In this document: piece by piece, positions 25,394 to 38,233 of the stretch
Numbering within the stretch: the stretch's first letter is position 1
Layout of the letters: the number at the start of each line of letters is the position of its first letter
NCBI RefSeq assembly: GCF_000002425.4
Contig: NC_037260.1
Location: 15,049,372 to 15,113,371, forward strand
Direction of reading: 5' to 3'
Origin: Physcomitrium patens
Taxonomy: Eukaryota > Streptophyta > Bryopsida > Funariales > Funariaceae
DNA length: 64,000 nt
Made by a program: the position numbers and the translations under genes
The notes under the pieces: generated by a model
What the model was told of the DNA's origin: nothing
Seen by the model: the letters and a program-made list of their open reading frames with translations, nothing else
The model's database searches: none

Positions 25394-26644
25394 TGTCGGG
25401 GTAGAGAGAGTTTGCCTCAAGAAAGCGCTGGGCTTCTGGCTGTCACTAAATACTCAATCAAGTTTGAAATAAAAGGGTAAAAATTTTATATATATAAACT
25501 CCTCTCCTTTGGAGCAATTACATCAATATACAAGCCTTAAAATCCAAAGAACACCAAAATACTTGATAAGGTGTTATAAAAAACTTATATATCCTTATGA
25601 GGAATTTTTCCCGAAGTTCAACAGCTCATAACTTACGATCTAACCGTCTAAACAACTCCAAATTTTACATGGAGTACTGATATATCTTTAGCAACTACCA
25701 CATCAAAATGCAACCATAAATTCGTCTTGGATCTTGTGATATCTTGAAAACCCTAACTATAGCTTCAAACCCTAGCTTTTTTACACCCGTGTACAACTTC
25801 CTTCATATCTCACAAAGTAATCATTCAAATACTATGAAACTTTGATCTAAAGCTTCTTAACCCAATTATACACACTTGTGGAAATTTTGAGCCAAAAATT
25901 CGTCCAGAAACTCAAGATATGGCTTCACCCATAACTAGCAACAAAACGATATACTTACTGCCTTCAAATTACAAGTGCTGTCTTCAACGCCTCATAACTC
26001 CTTCACCTAATCTTAGAATTCACTATACAGTAAGTAGAATGTGTAGCCGAAAAAATGGTCCCTCCAAATCCAATCGCCGATCTTCCGTTGCTCTCCGTAT
26101 TCGTATGTGATGCCCAAAAGAAGTGACAGTAGGTACGAAATTGACACCTTATCTTTGAACATTCATATCTTTTCCATAAAAACTCGAAATCACACAAAAT
26201 CTTCACCCAAATTATACCCAAAACCCTAAACCTTCTGACCCTAGCCTCAAAAGCTCGAATGGCCTCGAAAGAGGAACCCTAATTCCTAATATGGCCTCGG
26301 GCAGCCTCCTCAAAACCCATTGGGCATGGTATTCGACCAATAGGGATGAAGTTCTTCACCCCTTGCCTTCATCCAACCATGCCTTACTTTCATCCTTCCC
26401 AATAAGCCTCCTTCTAGTTATATTTTCATCTTTTAACTCCTCCCTTCCCTTAATCTTTATACTAACTATCTAAATCCTATATAATATAAACTCTATGATC
26501 AAACTAGATTAACTTCCAAATAATTTTTCTTATTTCAATTCATTTTAAATTAACATACTAACTATTCTAACTCACATTAAGACTTATAAATATATTACAT
26601 GTTTTCACTAATTTTTACATACTGTAAATAATTACAGTACGACA
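25394..26644 (-). repeat. S1: 1.25-kb LTR-like insert in B2 gag
   Basis: TGTCGGGG...TACGACA with 5-bp terminal inverted repeats, flanked by ACGT (25390-25393) and ATAT (26645-26648), which would be one 4-bp duplication after two CpG changes. B2 gag continues directly on the far side. No protein is encoded. On the minus strand there is a TATA-like run about 110-130 bp before the 3' end, as in a U3-R-U5 layout. An 8-bp stem (TACTGTAA/TTACAGTA, 26620-26639) lies just inside the 5' end. I read it as a solo LTR; no internal region is seen. Confidence 0.75.
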
Positions 26645-29600
26645 ATATGTTGGGCTTATTGGAACCTTACTTACAGGGCAAACTCTATCATGGTTTATTC
26701 CTTTGTTTGAGAAACGATCGTCCATATTAAACAACTTTGAAACCTTTTTAGAGGCATTTGCAAAAGCATTTGGTGAACACGACAAGGTTCGATAGGCTAC
26801 AACAAAGATCCAGTCACTACGACAAGGGATGCGCTCTACATTAGTCTATGCATCGAACTTCAGGTAATTAGCATGCAACATCAATTGAGACAAAGAAGCA
26901 TTGATGAGTCAATTCTATTGGGGTTTAAGGGACGATGTGAAGGATTCGTTGTTAACTCTTCTTGATCTGCAAACCCTCAACGAAACTATCAGCCAAGCTG
27001 TGAAGTGCGATAACCGCATATTCCAACGCCGCCAAGACCAACGTTCAAGACAACATACAGTTTGCCACGCCCCAACTATGTTGGCAAGCAGCATGAATTC
27101 ACATTCAGAGGTAGAAGACATGCAAATTGATGCGGTACGTGTCAAATTCCTTACTCTAGAAGAAAAAAAGTGACGTATGGATGAAGGTCTATGCTTATAT
27201 TGCGATGAAAAAGGCCACAAAGTTGGAAACTATCCCAAGAAGCAAAATCGACGTATTATCAAGACTAGGGGCACGTTTGTTCAGGAAAACGAGGATGCCC
27301 AGCCACAATAGGAATCGTATGGCTGGACAGTGAAATATCGCGACAACAACCAGATTCCTTTCTTTTCGCTCAACTTGTCCTTTGCTTTACAATCCCTTTG
27401 CTTATTGGCCCTCAGAAACTAAAAATCTTAGTATTATTAGATTCAAGAGCATCTGTTTGTTTCTTAGACGAAGAATTTGTGAAGCGTCACAAGATTCTTT
27501 TAGTATAAAAATCCAAACCTGTTCACATTGAGGTCATAGATGGACGACTTTTATTGTCTAGTAGTGTCATCCATGAATCAGAACCTATAGAAGTGACGTT
27601 TAAGGGCCATAGTAGTCATATTATTTTTAATATTATTAGAACCCCATCAAATCCTGTTATTCTTGGTCTTTTCTAGTTGGAAAAGCATAATCTATCCATA
27701 GATTGGAGGTTGCGAAAGATGACCTTTCCCACAAAACCACCCAAGAGAAGGCCTACTTGAAAACCCCGAATAGAAAAATCCTTATTCATTGGAGCAAGAG
27801 CGTTTATAAGATCATCCAAGGAAGGCACACTGTTTGTCATTTATGCGGCTCCAACTACCAAGGAGAAGATCTCGACAGTAAGTATACCTGAGCAATATAA
27901 GATTTTTAAAGACATATTTTAAAAGAAGAATGCCGACATGCTACCGAAACACCGACCATATGATTGTGCCATAGACTTGCAGGAAGGAACACAACCACCT
28001 TTTGGCCCAATCTACAATCTATCGCAGACGGAGTTGGTAGAGTTGCAGAAGTACATCGACAAGAATTTAGCCAAGAACTTCATCCGTCATTCAAAATTGT
28101 CAGCTGGAGCACCCATCTTATTTGTGAAGAAGAAAGATGGCTTGTTGCGGATGTGCGTGGACTATCGAGGCCTCAACAAGGTAACAAAGAAGAATCGTTA
28201 CCTGTTACCCTTGATTTTTGGTCTCTTAGAACAACTTGGACGTGCAAGGATCTTTACAAAAATTGATCTAAGGAGAGCTTACAACCTCATACAAATCAAG
28301 GAAGGAGATGAGTGGAAGATAGCATTCTGTACAAGGTATGGCCATTTTGAGTATAATGTCATGCCCTTTGGTCTTACCAATGCTCCAGCGGTCTTTCAAC
28401 ATATGATGAATGATATTTTTTGAGAGCACCTTGACGATTTTTTTGTCATCTATTTGGATGATATTTTGATATTCTCCATAAACGAAGAAGAGCATGAAAA
28501 GTACGTTTATTTGGTCTTGGAGAAACTACGCGAGCGGGGACTATATGTCAAGTTGGAGAAGTATTTATTTCACTAAATAGAGATGGAATTTTTGGAGTTT
28601 GTTGCGACTACGAAAGGCTTGAAGATGGACCCCAAGAAGGTGGAAGCAATTGTGTCCTAGGAGGTTCCGAAGATAGTTAGAGACGTACAATATTTTTTTG
28701 GTTTTGCTAACTTCTATCGGATCTTCATCAAAAATTACTTTCAAGTTGCTGCTCCTCTCACTAGGTTGACATGCAAGGATAAGCAGGAATGGAGACCTCT
28801 AGCGGAGAAAGCGTTTCAAGACCTGAAGACCGCATTTACTACGGCTCCAATCTTGCTGCATCTAGACTTTACAAAGGCCTTTTATTTAGAAATTGATGCT
28901 TCGGATTTTGCTTTGGAAGCTGTACTTTCAGAAATGGGAGAAGACAAGAAGCTCCATCTGGTTACATTCTATTCTCGAAAGTTCTCTGTTGCTGAAATCA
29001 ATTATGACATCCACGATAAGGAACTTCATGCTATAGTAGATTCTTTCTAAGAATGGTGTTATTTTCTTAAAGGAGCTATACACCCAGTGATCATATACAC
29101 AGATCACAAGAATTTAGAGTATTTCATGTCGGCTCAAGTTCTAAATCGACGTCAAGCTTAGTGGAGTATGTCGCTATCTAGGTTCGATTTTGTTATCACT
29201 TATCGACCTGAAAAGCAGCAAGGATTATCTGATGCCTTATTGAGGAGATTGTATCTTGTACCAAAGGCTGGAGAAGCAGTGTTTGATCAACAATGTACGA
29301 CGTTGTTGAAGCTAGAGCAATTTTGGCTTTGCGCTACTATTATACTAATTGATGCTGACTTCCTCAATCAGATACGTGCCGTGACAATTGAAGATTCAAT
29401 AGCCATTGATTTTAAGCAGCGTGCCAATAATGACAAGTTCAAGGTGGAGGGAGATCTTTTATACTTTGAAGAGCGGTTGTATATCCCAAAAAGAACACCA
29501 CGACTCCGAATTCTTCAATTTCGCTACAATTTTCTAATTGCGGGACATTTTGGATTCAACAAGACCTTGGAGCTTATTTCTCGAGATTTTTGGTGGTCCC

Positions 29601-30919
29601 AAATGTAGAAGGATGTGAAAGATTTTGTCCTCTCCTACGACATCTATTCAAGATCCAAGAATCCTCAGTATCACCCATATGGACTCCTACAGCCATTGCC
29701 GATTTCACGTCGACCATGGTCTTTAGTTTCCATAGACTTCATCACGGACCTGCCATCATCGAACTCATTTGACAGCATCTTTGTCGTAGTAGATCGGCTT
29801 ACAAAGATGGCACACTTTGTCCCTTGCAAGAAGACATCGTCCACTGAAGTCACAACAAGGCTCTTTCTCGATAATGTGTATCGATATCATGGACTACCAG
29901 ATGATATCATATCAGATCGAGGAACCCAATTCGCATCAAAGTTTTGAAGATCTCTCTTTGAGATACTGAAGGTGGATATCAAGCTTTCTTCGGCTTTTCA
30001 TCCTCAAACTGACGGCCAAACAGAACGGATGAACCAAGTCTTGGAATAATACTTATGATGCAGCATCAACTATCAACAAGATGATTGGACCACATATCTG
30101 CCGCTAGCCGAGTTTGCATATAACAACACCCTCCATGCGTCGACTCAATATACACCATTCTTTTTCAACTATGGGTATCATCCGAAGCTTGATTTATTGA
30201 GTCCGTCAACAAATAACAATCCAACAGCTGAAGGATTTGCGAAACAACTATCAGAGCTTCAAAATACGTTGAAGCTTCAATTACAATCCGCTCAAGAATC
30301 CTATAAGGCGTCTGCAGATAGATTTCGAAATCAAGCACCTACTTTCAAAATTGGAGATAAAGCATGGCTTCTTCGACAAAATATCAAGACCAAGCGACCA
30401 TGTGATAAGTTGGACTATCGAAGATTGGGACCATTTATCATCCAAAAGCAAATCAATCCAGTGGCGTATCGTCTCAAATTATCGGCTTCCTTGAAGGTAC
30501 ATCCAGTCTTTCATGTTTCTCTGTTGGAGCCTTATCGAGAGTCGTCTTTTCCTAGAAGAGTGCAATGTCTGCTATTTAGTATTGAGATCAAGAACCACAA
30601 GGAATACGAGGTTGAAAAGCTACTGGATTCACGGTGAAGGTGGGACAAGTTGGAGTATCTTGTTCATTGGTGCGGCTACGACATTAATGAGAGAACATGG
30701 GAGCCAACTGAAAATCTCGCCAATGCGCTATAAAAGATACAGAAGTTTTATCAACAACATCCTCATAAACCTAAGCCGATTCAACGATAGCTTCCTTTTG
30801 AAGTTTGCTCACCCAAGAATATAAGAAAAGGGGAGAGCACCACCAAAATTCGTAGTTGATGTAGTTATTTTCTCCAAGATAAAGTAGAATTTTTTCAATA
30901 GCCATAGTTTGGTCTTCTG

Positions 30920-31275
30920 ATATGAATAGCCAAAAGATAGATACTATGCCAGTCAGATTATCTCAACTAACTAGCTCACGAAGGCGACCCCAAGATGAAG
31001 AACTGCCTATACCATGACGACGACGGAGGATACTAAGTAACCAATCATTGGTGATTGCATTTGAGTTCGAGCCTGCTTACGATGGTCAGCCAGAAGGCGT
31101 CTTTGCAGGAAAATTTTACAATGAGGATACGAAAGTTTATGCTTGGTCAGAAGTCGAAGGCGTGAGCCTCTACCATTGGCTTCAAGGGCCAATGAACCAC
31201 TTACCTCGTGAATAATAGTTGGAATTCATAGCAGACGTTATGCGACAAATCTTCATTTTCTTGCGTTGGTACTGA
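30920..31275 (+). mobile_element. B2 copy of the extra 3' ORF
   Basis: This reads like the 116-aa ORF of A1 and its B1 counterpart: an Arg-rich start (SRRRPQDEEL), then LVIAFEFEP, YHWLQGPMNHLPRE and IFIFLRWY. It is broken. It sits between chromodomain and 3' LTR, as in all other copies. Confidence 0.65.
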
Positions 31276-31325
31276 TTAAAAACAACATTGCTTCTCAGAG
31301 ACCTCGAAGCTAAAGGATGAGGTGA

Positions 31326-31729
31326 TGTTAGGGACATAGTCCTTAGAACCTTCTAGAGACAAGTTTCTAGAACCTTCTAGAAGCTTCCTAGTTGATAGAA
31401 ATTGTTTGAGAAGCTTCCTAGTTCGTAGAAGATGTTAGGGATATAGTCTTTAGAACCTTCTAGAGATAAATTTCTAGAACCTTCTAGAAGCAAGTCTCTC
31501 GAACCTTCTAGAAGCTTCCTAGTTGGTAGAAGTTGCTTGAGAAGCTTCCTGAATAGGAGTATATATTGGAATCGAGGCTGAAGAGTTCTTCAATCTCGAT
31601 AACACATCTCTTGGAGCTCTAGCTCACCTCTCTGGTGTTGTTCTTGTATTCATATGATTAATCTAGTTCTTGCCAATTCTTCTTGAACTTCTTATTAAAT
31701 CTCGAGTCTGTATTTCTGTGTCCGTGATA
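31326..31729 (+). repeat. B2 3' LTR
   Basis: It starts TGTTAGGGAC after a purine-rich tract and ends CCGTGATA. It shows the same two-unit U3 structure as the 5' LTR (units at 31326 and 31433). A five-unit perfect heat-shock element lies at 31365-31387 (TTC-GAA-TTC-GAA-TTC). It is 24 bp shorter than the 5' LTR in the first unit. Confidence 0.88.
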
Positions 31730-32906
31730 ATTATGCAAGTGGTCGATTGATAGCAATTGAAAGAAATTATACAACAACCGAAAGAGAAGCATTGGGGATG
31801 ATTTATTCCATACAAAAGTTTGGACATTATCTTCTTAGTTATAAATTTGTTTTCCATGTCGACTATGATGCTTTAAAATATATGATTAATAAGCCTCAAT
31901 TGAATAGTCGTATTGCATGATAGATTTTACTCTTATAGGAATTTGACTTTACTATTCAGATAAGACCAAAAAAATTACATTCCAATGCGGACCATTTATC
32001 TTGATTATCCTATATATTGGGTAATGAACCCATTAACGATACACTACCCGATGTTGAACTGTTTGCGATAGATGTAATTACTCTGGAGTATAGTGAAATA
32101 ATTCAATACTTGACATTTCAAACCTTTCAACCAAATTTTTATTAAAAACTTAAATGAAACTTAATATTAAAATGTGCACCTTATACGATGATTGGTGAAA
32201 CTTTGTATAAACAAGGCAAGGATGGAGTTTTGCGATGCTGTATTTATCAGACTAAAGTGAGTATTATATTGAAAAGTTGTTATTTGGATAGTTGTGGTGG
32301 ATATTTTGTAGGGAATAGTACGGCTCGTAAAGCTTTACATGCAGGTTATTGGTGGCCAACGATGTTTGCAGATGCCCACCAATTTATGTATCATTGTGAC
32401 CCATGTCAGAGAATGGATCGACCTATTGGAACTTCAACAATGCCATTGGTACCAATACTAGCTCAAGTGCCTTTTGAAAAATGGAGAATTGATTTTGTGG
32501 GACCAATTATACCAACCTTGAGAAATGGACAAAAATAGTATATACAGATAGCAACTGATTACGTAACAAAATGGACTGAAGCCGTAGCTATGAAAACCGA
32601 TAGTGCAAGTATAGTAGCAACCTTTTTGTATGAAAATATTATTATACAGTTTGGTTGTCTATGAGAATTTGTTAGTGATCGAGGAATTCATTTTATAAAT
32701 AATACAATCGAAGCACTTACGGCTAAATATGAGATAAAATATTGTAAGACTGCACCGTATCATTCTAGAAGCAATACAAAAATAGAAAAGACTAATAGAA
32801 TTTTATGTAAAATCTTAACAAAAATAATTTCAAGAGCGGGAACAGATTAGGACACTAAGTTGTTTGCAGCTCTATGGACATAACCTTGTCATAATACATG
32901 AAGTCT

Positions 32907-34590
32907 TGCTTGAGAATGCTCCAAGCACCTAGTTGTGGAAGGAAGAATGAAAATTATAATAAAAAAATTCTAATTCTAATAGAATACTAATAATGCTCTA
33001 ATTAGACCATAATAATACTAAGCAAGCTTAATCAAATTCAAAAAAACTTCAAAGAAATTTTAAAGAAAAAATAAGAATTCTTAATGAAATATTAGAAGGA
33101 TCACAAATATCACTCAAATACATCTCAATTCAATCTTAATTTAATTCTAATTAATATCCTATTGAACTTCATTCAAACTTTAGGCCAAAACTAATTGAAT
33201 CTTAAATCCTAATAAAATCCTAAATCCTGAATCAAATCTTAAAAAAACCATAAATTAAATCCTAATCAAATCCTAAACCAAATCCTAATCAAACCCTAAA
33301 CCAAATCTAAAATCCTAATCAAACCCTAATCCAAATCATAAATCCTAAATCAAACCCTAATCAAATCCTAAATCCTAAATCAAATCTTAACTAAACTCTA
33401 AACCCTAAATCAAATCCTAATCAAATCCTAATCCAAATCCTAATCCAAATCCTAAACCTTAAATAAACTCCAACCAAATCCTAAATCAAATCCTAATCCA
33501 AATCCTAAACCCTAAACCAAACCCTAACCAAACTCTAAACCAAATCCTAATAATTCCTATAATAGATTTAAACCTCAATAACTAATGAATAAACCGTTGA
33601 TCTTAACTCAAATTTTTCACACTTCTAAAAAAATAAGTTTAAAACAAGCAAAAAATAATTGAAAAGGGTCGGAGTTACCAAATTGATGATAATTTCAAAA
33701 ATATGCTCGGGTGTTGACCAACCTCCTTCTCCAATCTTGATGCCAATCTTCTAGAGCTAATATCTCTCCTTTACACCATTTGATTGATCTCAAAGTTCTA
33801 TTGCACATAGGAAAATAAGTCTTATATCCTTTTACGTAAGTTTCACTCCAATCCAACTAGTAGATTGCAAGAAATCTCAAAAACCCCCACTAGACCTAAA
33901 ATTCTACTTTTTGAGACCTTGACCCACTTAAACGTCAATATTCCTCAATTTAACCATTAGATCGAGCTCAAATTCACAATAAATATTGAACACAACTATA
34001 ACCATAAATTCAAAAAAATTCACTTATAGATCTATTACAAAACTCTTGAAATCATCCAAAACGTAAATCCTATTTTACTTCATAAAACCCAAGTCATCCG
34101 AAACAAACCTTGACTTTGCAAAGCTTTTACAAAGTCATAACAACTCCAAATCACCCAAAATCAATGCCCATAGAAACCCTATCCAATCTTCTATCAAATT
34201 CCACTCTCTGATTTATCAAAGAGTATTGGAGTTGTTGTCAAAACTTGGTTTTGTGCCTCACGGTCTGATTTCAATCCTAGTTCATAACCGGCCTTCTCCA
34301 GGTATCAATTTCTAGTTTTTTTTAGTAAATTTTACTAAAATTTACTCTTAACTTTCTCCTAAAGATGTCTATATCATTTATTTTTCTAATCTATCTTATT
34401 TTGCCTTATTTTTGATCCTACAAAGCAAGTAGAAGCTATTTTTTCTAAAAGGGCAGCATTACTACTAAAAGTTTTACTACCTTCTTATCTTTTATCCATA
34501 TTTTTCTACCTTTTCTTTTAACTTGGCTCTTCTACAATAAGATCCATATTATCATCTTTCACCATATAGTCATGTTACAACACAATACTA
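32907..34590 (-). repeat. F1: LTR-like insert in TAT-1 integrase
   Basis: About 1.69 kb without coding content, splitting TAT-1's integrase between a CHNT stretch and SAYKVSTNANPFQLVYG. Its left end, TGCTTGAGAATGCTCC through GTTGTGG, resembles the LTR edge of F2 at 56290-56335. It contains the degenerate telomere-like array 33180-33550. The right end near CATGTTACAACA is approximate and I saw no clean duplication. It is probably an old solo LTR, read on the minus strand by analogy with F2. Confidence 0.5.
33180..33550. repeat. Degenerate CCCTAAA/CCTAAAT array
   Basis: About 370 bp of variants of the plant telomere unit (AAATCCTAA, AACCCTAA, AATCAAACC), irregular in period. It lies inside the LTR-like F1 insert, so it is part of a mobile element and not a chromosome end. 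Confidence 0.8.
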
Positions 34591-35109
34591 TAGTGCGTAT
34601 AAAGTTAGTACCAATGCTAACCCTTTTCAATTGGTTTATGGTCAGGAAGCAATATTACCTATTGAATTGGATGTGCAAAGTTTACGAATTGCTATAGATA
34701 ATAGATTGAGAGATCATGATTCATTACGGCATCGTTAAGAAGAATTGGAAAAATTTGATGAAACTAGAGCCAATATATTAAAGATAATGGAAACTAAACA
34801 AAAACAAAGAAAAACTTATTATAATAGTAAGCTTAGACCAAAGGCTTTTATGCCAAATGATTTGATACTGCTTCATGATAGTCAATTTAAAAAAATTCCA
34901 GGAAAATTTCAAGTTCGATGGTATGGGTCATATCGAGTTATTGATGGATTTCCAAATAATTCAGTGTAATTGGAAGATTTTATGGATACTAAATTTACGA
35001 CACAGATCAATGGCAATCGGCTTAAACTTTACTACACATAAATCCAAGATGGATTTTTTGTTACAAAAGGGGAAGTCGATCCATTTGATTGGACCATAGT
35101 AAGAAGCAG

Positions 35110-35600
35110 GAAGGGGGATCTTGACAAGCATTGTATTTTCTTTTGTGGTTAAGGAGAAATGGATGGCAGAAAAGGAGAAGATGGTAAACATAGTATCTAA
35201 GAAAGCAAGGATGGAGACCAATTGGAAGGAACGGCAAGAGAGGCTGTAGATAGAGGTTGCAATGTTGCAAACTAAACTAGCCATATTAGAGAAGGAAGCC
35301 AATAATTTAGTGTAGTCTAATATACCAATTTTAGCAATAATACCTTCGGAGATACCTTTGAAACCTATAGAAGAATGGCAAAAGTTGTTAGAGGAGCGCG
35401 ACAAGTAAATTGCCCTCTTCAGTCTCAGATACGAGAATTGGATTTGTTGAATGAAGATCTGACAGCACGTTTGGATGGAGAACCATCGAACACCAAGGTA
35501 GACGATGAAGATGTAGTAGAAGAGAAGGTCACTAATTCAAAAGGTGGTAAGCCAACATCATTGACTGAAGAAGCCAACGCTGTTATGTCTTTATAAGTTG
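35110..35600 (+). mobile_element. TAT-1 3' region, coiled-coil-like
   Basis: After the integrase, before the 3' LTR, is protein-like sequence rich in Lys, Glu, Gln and Leu with heptad-like spacing (EKMVNIVSKKARME, QERLQIEVAMLQTKLAILEK, EEWQKLLEERDKQ). This is typical of a coiled coil. Tat/Athila elements often carry an extra ORF here; this one shows no membrane segment or envelope feature. It is broken. Function unknown. Confidence 0.5.
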
Positions 35601-35648
35601 ATGCTAAATAATATTTGGGAGGGTGCTGTTTAATTAGGAGTGGATGTA

Positions 35649-36417
35649 TGTAGAATAGATAAATAAATTTTGTAGTAAGTTATTGGTTGATTATTGACAA
35701 CCTTCAAAATTAGACTTATGGTTAGGCAGTTTAGTTGGTAACAATAGATTGTTAGTGGAATAAATGGTTAAGAATTCAAAGGATCAAAACCTTTGGAATC
35801 TGCTCGTGGACAATCCATCTTTTAGTAGGATAAAGAGGTTGAAAAAAGGGAGATCGGAGGCAGATTGTGAGAGTCATAAGTAGGGATAAGCTTGGTGCTA
35901 CCTCTTTATTTTCTTTGCTTTTATTATTTTCTTATGAAGAATTGTGATTGACAAAAGTATTGTTGAAATTATGATTAGAATATTGTAGAATGTGACTTTG
36001 GACTAACGTTTAGGAGAAAATCTGTGACCTTGAGAATTGAGATTATTGAATTGTGTTGTGTTAAGTAAAGATATTGAATTCTGTGTGATGAATTGAGAAA
36101 CTGAATATAATAAGTAAGTTGGAGATCAGTAATTGAATATATATAAACTAAAAAGAGAGTAAGTGGGAGATGAACTGATAAGAATATGGAAGCATTATTG
36201 AATTGATATTCATAGAATGGATTATGTGTTGAATTAAAATGGAAGTAGTAAATCTTAGTATTTTGTAGTTTGCTAATTGATTTCAGATAGCTAGAGTACA
36301 GTCAATCGTGATACTAACAGACCCACTTCATATAACTAGTTTTTTCTCGTATTTGAACCTACTTCTATTAGTTCAATTGCTTTGGTATATTAAAGCTTGA
36401 ACATAATGAAAACAACA
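35649..36417 (+). repeat. TAT-1 3' LTR
   Basis: 769 bp, matching 12665-13433 from TGTAGAATAG to AACAACA. A purine tract (GGGAGGG) lies about 20-25 bp upstream, a little further than usual, so the true LTR could begin slightly earlier than the aligned pair shows. Confidence 0.88.
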
Positions 36418-36937
36418 GAAGTATTTAAGACCACATTTGGAGATAGTGATCAAAAAAAATTAGCAAAGATCAAACTCTTATCTTTACAATAAAGATCATA
36501 CTCAATCACTTTATATGCTGCTAAATACTAAAACCTCACTTGTGACGTAGACTAGAACAAAAAAGCCCTTTTCAATCAATTTTGATATAGGTTGAAGGAT
36601 AAGGTCAAAGATTTATTATTGTCAATATCAAATGCAAAATCTTTAGAGCAATTTATTGCTTAAGTCATTTTATGTAATAATTGATTATTTAAAAGACCTA
36701 AAAATAATGACTTGGTTGGAGAAGAACAACTCAAATAATGAGAGCAGCTCCTTATTTTATAGAAACTTATTTGTTAAGGCAAGAATCAATGCAAATTAGT
36801 ATGTTAAATTTTAAATATATCAAAGAGCATAAAAAGACTTTTTAATATAAAAATAATATATAATTATATTGAAAAAAAGCTAAACACATTACTTAACATT
36901 GTTCAAAGAAACAATGCAACTACAAAATAAGAAGCAT

Positions 36938-38170
36938 TGTCATACTATATTTACTTATAGTATGTAAAATTTAATTAGGACATATAATACGTTCATAAGT
37001 CTTGGTGTATGTTAGAATGGTTAATAGATTAATTTAAAGAGAATGGATATAAAAAACTTTATTTTGAGTTTTATCTATTTTGATTATAGCATTTTAAAAA
37101 AATATAGGACCTAAGTGTTTAGTATGAAGCCTTGAGAGGAGATTAGAGCCTAAAGAAGAAAATCTTAACTAGTAGGAGGCTCATTGAAAGGGATGAAGGC
37201 AAGGAATGGGGATCTTCACTCCTATTGGTCGAAGGCTATGCCCAATGGGCTTCAAAGAGGCTATCCGAGGCCTTATTAGGAATTAGGGTTTTCTTTCAAA
37301 TTCATTTGAGCTTTTGAGGCTAGGATTAGAAAGTTCAAGACTTTGGATATAATTTAAGTAAAGAATTTGTATGATTTCGAGTTTTTGTAAAAGAGATATA
37401 GGTATTCAAAGTTAAGGTATTAAATTTGTACCTACTGTCACTCTTTGAAGCATAACATATGTGTATGGAGAGAAATGAAAGATTGGCAACTGGAATTAGA
37501 GAGAACACTTTCTTGGCTACACTTCACATATACTATTTGATGAATTTGAAGTTTAGATGAAGAAGTTATAGAGGGTTGAAGTTAGTGTATCCAAATCAAA
37601 TGTAGTAAATAAAAGATTTTATTCATAGTAATGGTTGGAGCCATATCTTGAGTTTCGGAAAGAGTTTTTGGCTGAAATCTTATAGAAAAGGTAGACAATT
37701 GTATTAAAAAAATATACATATAAAATTTGTGGCATTTAGGTGTTTAGTTTGTGAGATATGAAGAAAATTGCATGCAAGTGTATAAAAACTAGGGTTTGAA
37801 GCTATTGTTAGGATTTTGGTGATATCTTAAGTTCCGCGATGAATTTGTAGTTGAAATTTGTTGTGGAAGTTGATGAAAATACGTCAATACTTTATGTAAA
37901 ATTTGAGTAATTTTGGATGGTTGGATCAAGAAATATGAGGTATTGAAGTTAAGAAAAATTTCTATACAAGGATATACAAGGTTTTATAGGATTTTATCAT
38001 ATATTTGGATGTTGTTGGTTACTTGAGGCTTATGTATTTGGTGTAATTTCTCCAAAAAGGGAAATTTTATATATAAACTTAGGAATTTCCTTATTTTGAA
38101 GCTTGATTTAGCAATGAGTGGCAATCAGGAGCCCAATGCTTTTTTGAGGCAAACTCTCTCTACTTTGACA
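36938..38170 (+). repeat. S2: 1.23-kb LTR-like insert
   Basis: TGTCATACTA...CTTTGACA, the same family as S1. Just inside the 5' end CATACTATA (36941-36949) and TATAGTATG (36956-36964) form a perfect 9-bp stem. A TATA-like run lies near the 3' end. It sits in A4 at the gag-protease junction, with no coding content. Confidence 0.75.
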
Positions 38171-38233
38171 ATGTGATTGCCAAAAAAGATGATGTATCAA
38201 AAAATAATTTTTTTCAACTATAATAGAGACTAT

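Larger units (their letters stand above)
24324..31729 (+). mobile_element. B2: chromovirus with HSE-rich LTRs, in TAT-1
   Basis: The 5' LTR is 24324-24751 and the 3' LTR 31326-31729; exact ATTAT duplications lie at 24319-24323 and 31730-31734. Parts: leader to about 25030, gag about 25030-25393 and 26650-27240 (split by S1), protease about 27420-27700, RT about 27940-28560, RNase H about 28760-29200, integrase about 29400-30100, chromodomain about 30600-30740, extra 3' ORF about 30920-31275. RT keeps FVKKKDG and CVDYRGLN blocks. It lies in TAT-1's RNase H, which resumes in register after it. It is broken many times. LTRs differ by about 17 in 404 aligned bases plus one short length difference. 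Confidence 0.9.
12665..36417 (+). mobile_element. TAT-1: Tat/Athila-type Ty3/gypsy element
   Basis: The LTRs are 769 bp each (12665-13433 and 35649-36417). The primer site at 13437-13448 resembles tRNA-Asp. Parts are gag about 13760-14058 and 20440-21720 with CCHC zinc knuckles near 21075-21190, protease about 22390-22560, RT about 23250-24000, RNase H about 24220-24323 and 31735-31990, integrase about 32330-34750, and a coiled-coil-like region about 35110-35600. It was split by A1, B2 and an F LTR. Without these it is about 8.3 kb, a normal size. The flanks GAAAT (12660-12664) and GAAGT (36418-36422) look like a 5-bp target duplication with one change. It is broken many times. LTRs differ by roughly 9-10% over the first 290 bp counted. 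Confidence 0.88.

Noticed and set aside
33180-33550. A true telomere or chromosome end
   Set aside because: Units are degenerate, there is no long run of exact TTTAGGG, and it is enclosed in TAT-1 integrase.
35110-35600. An envelope gene in TAT-1
   Set aside because: No signal peptide or membrane segment; the sequence is coiled-coil-like.
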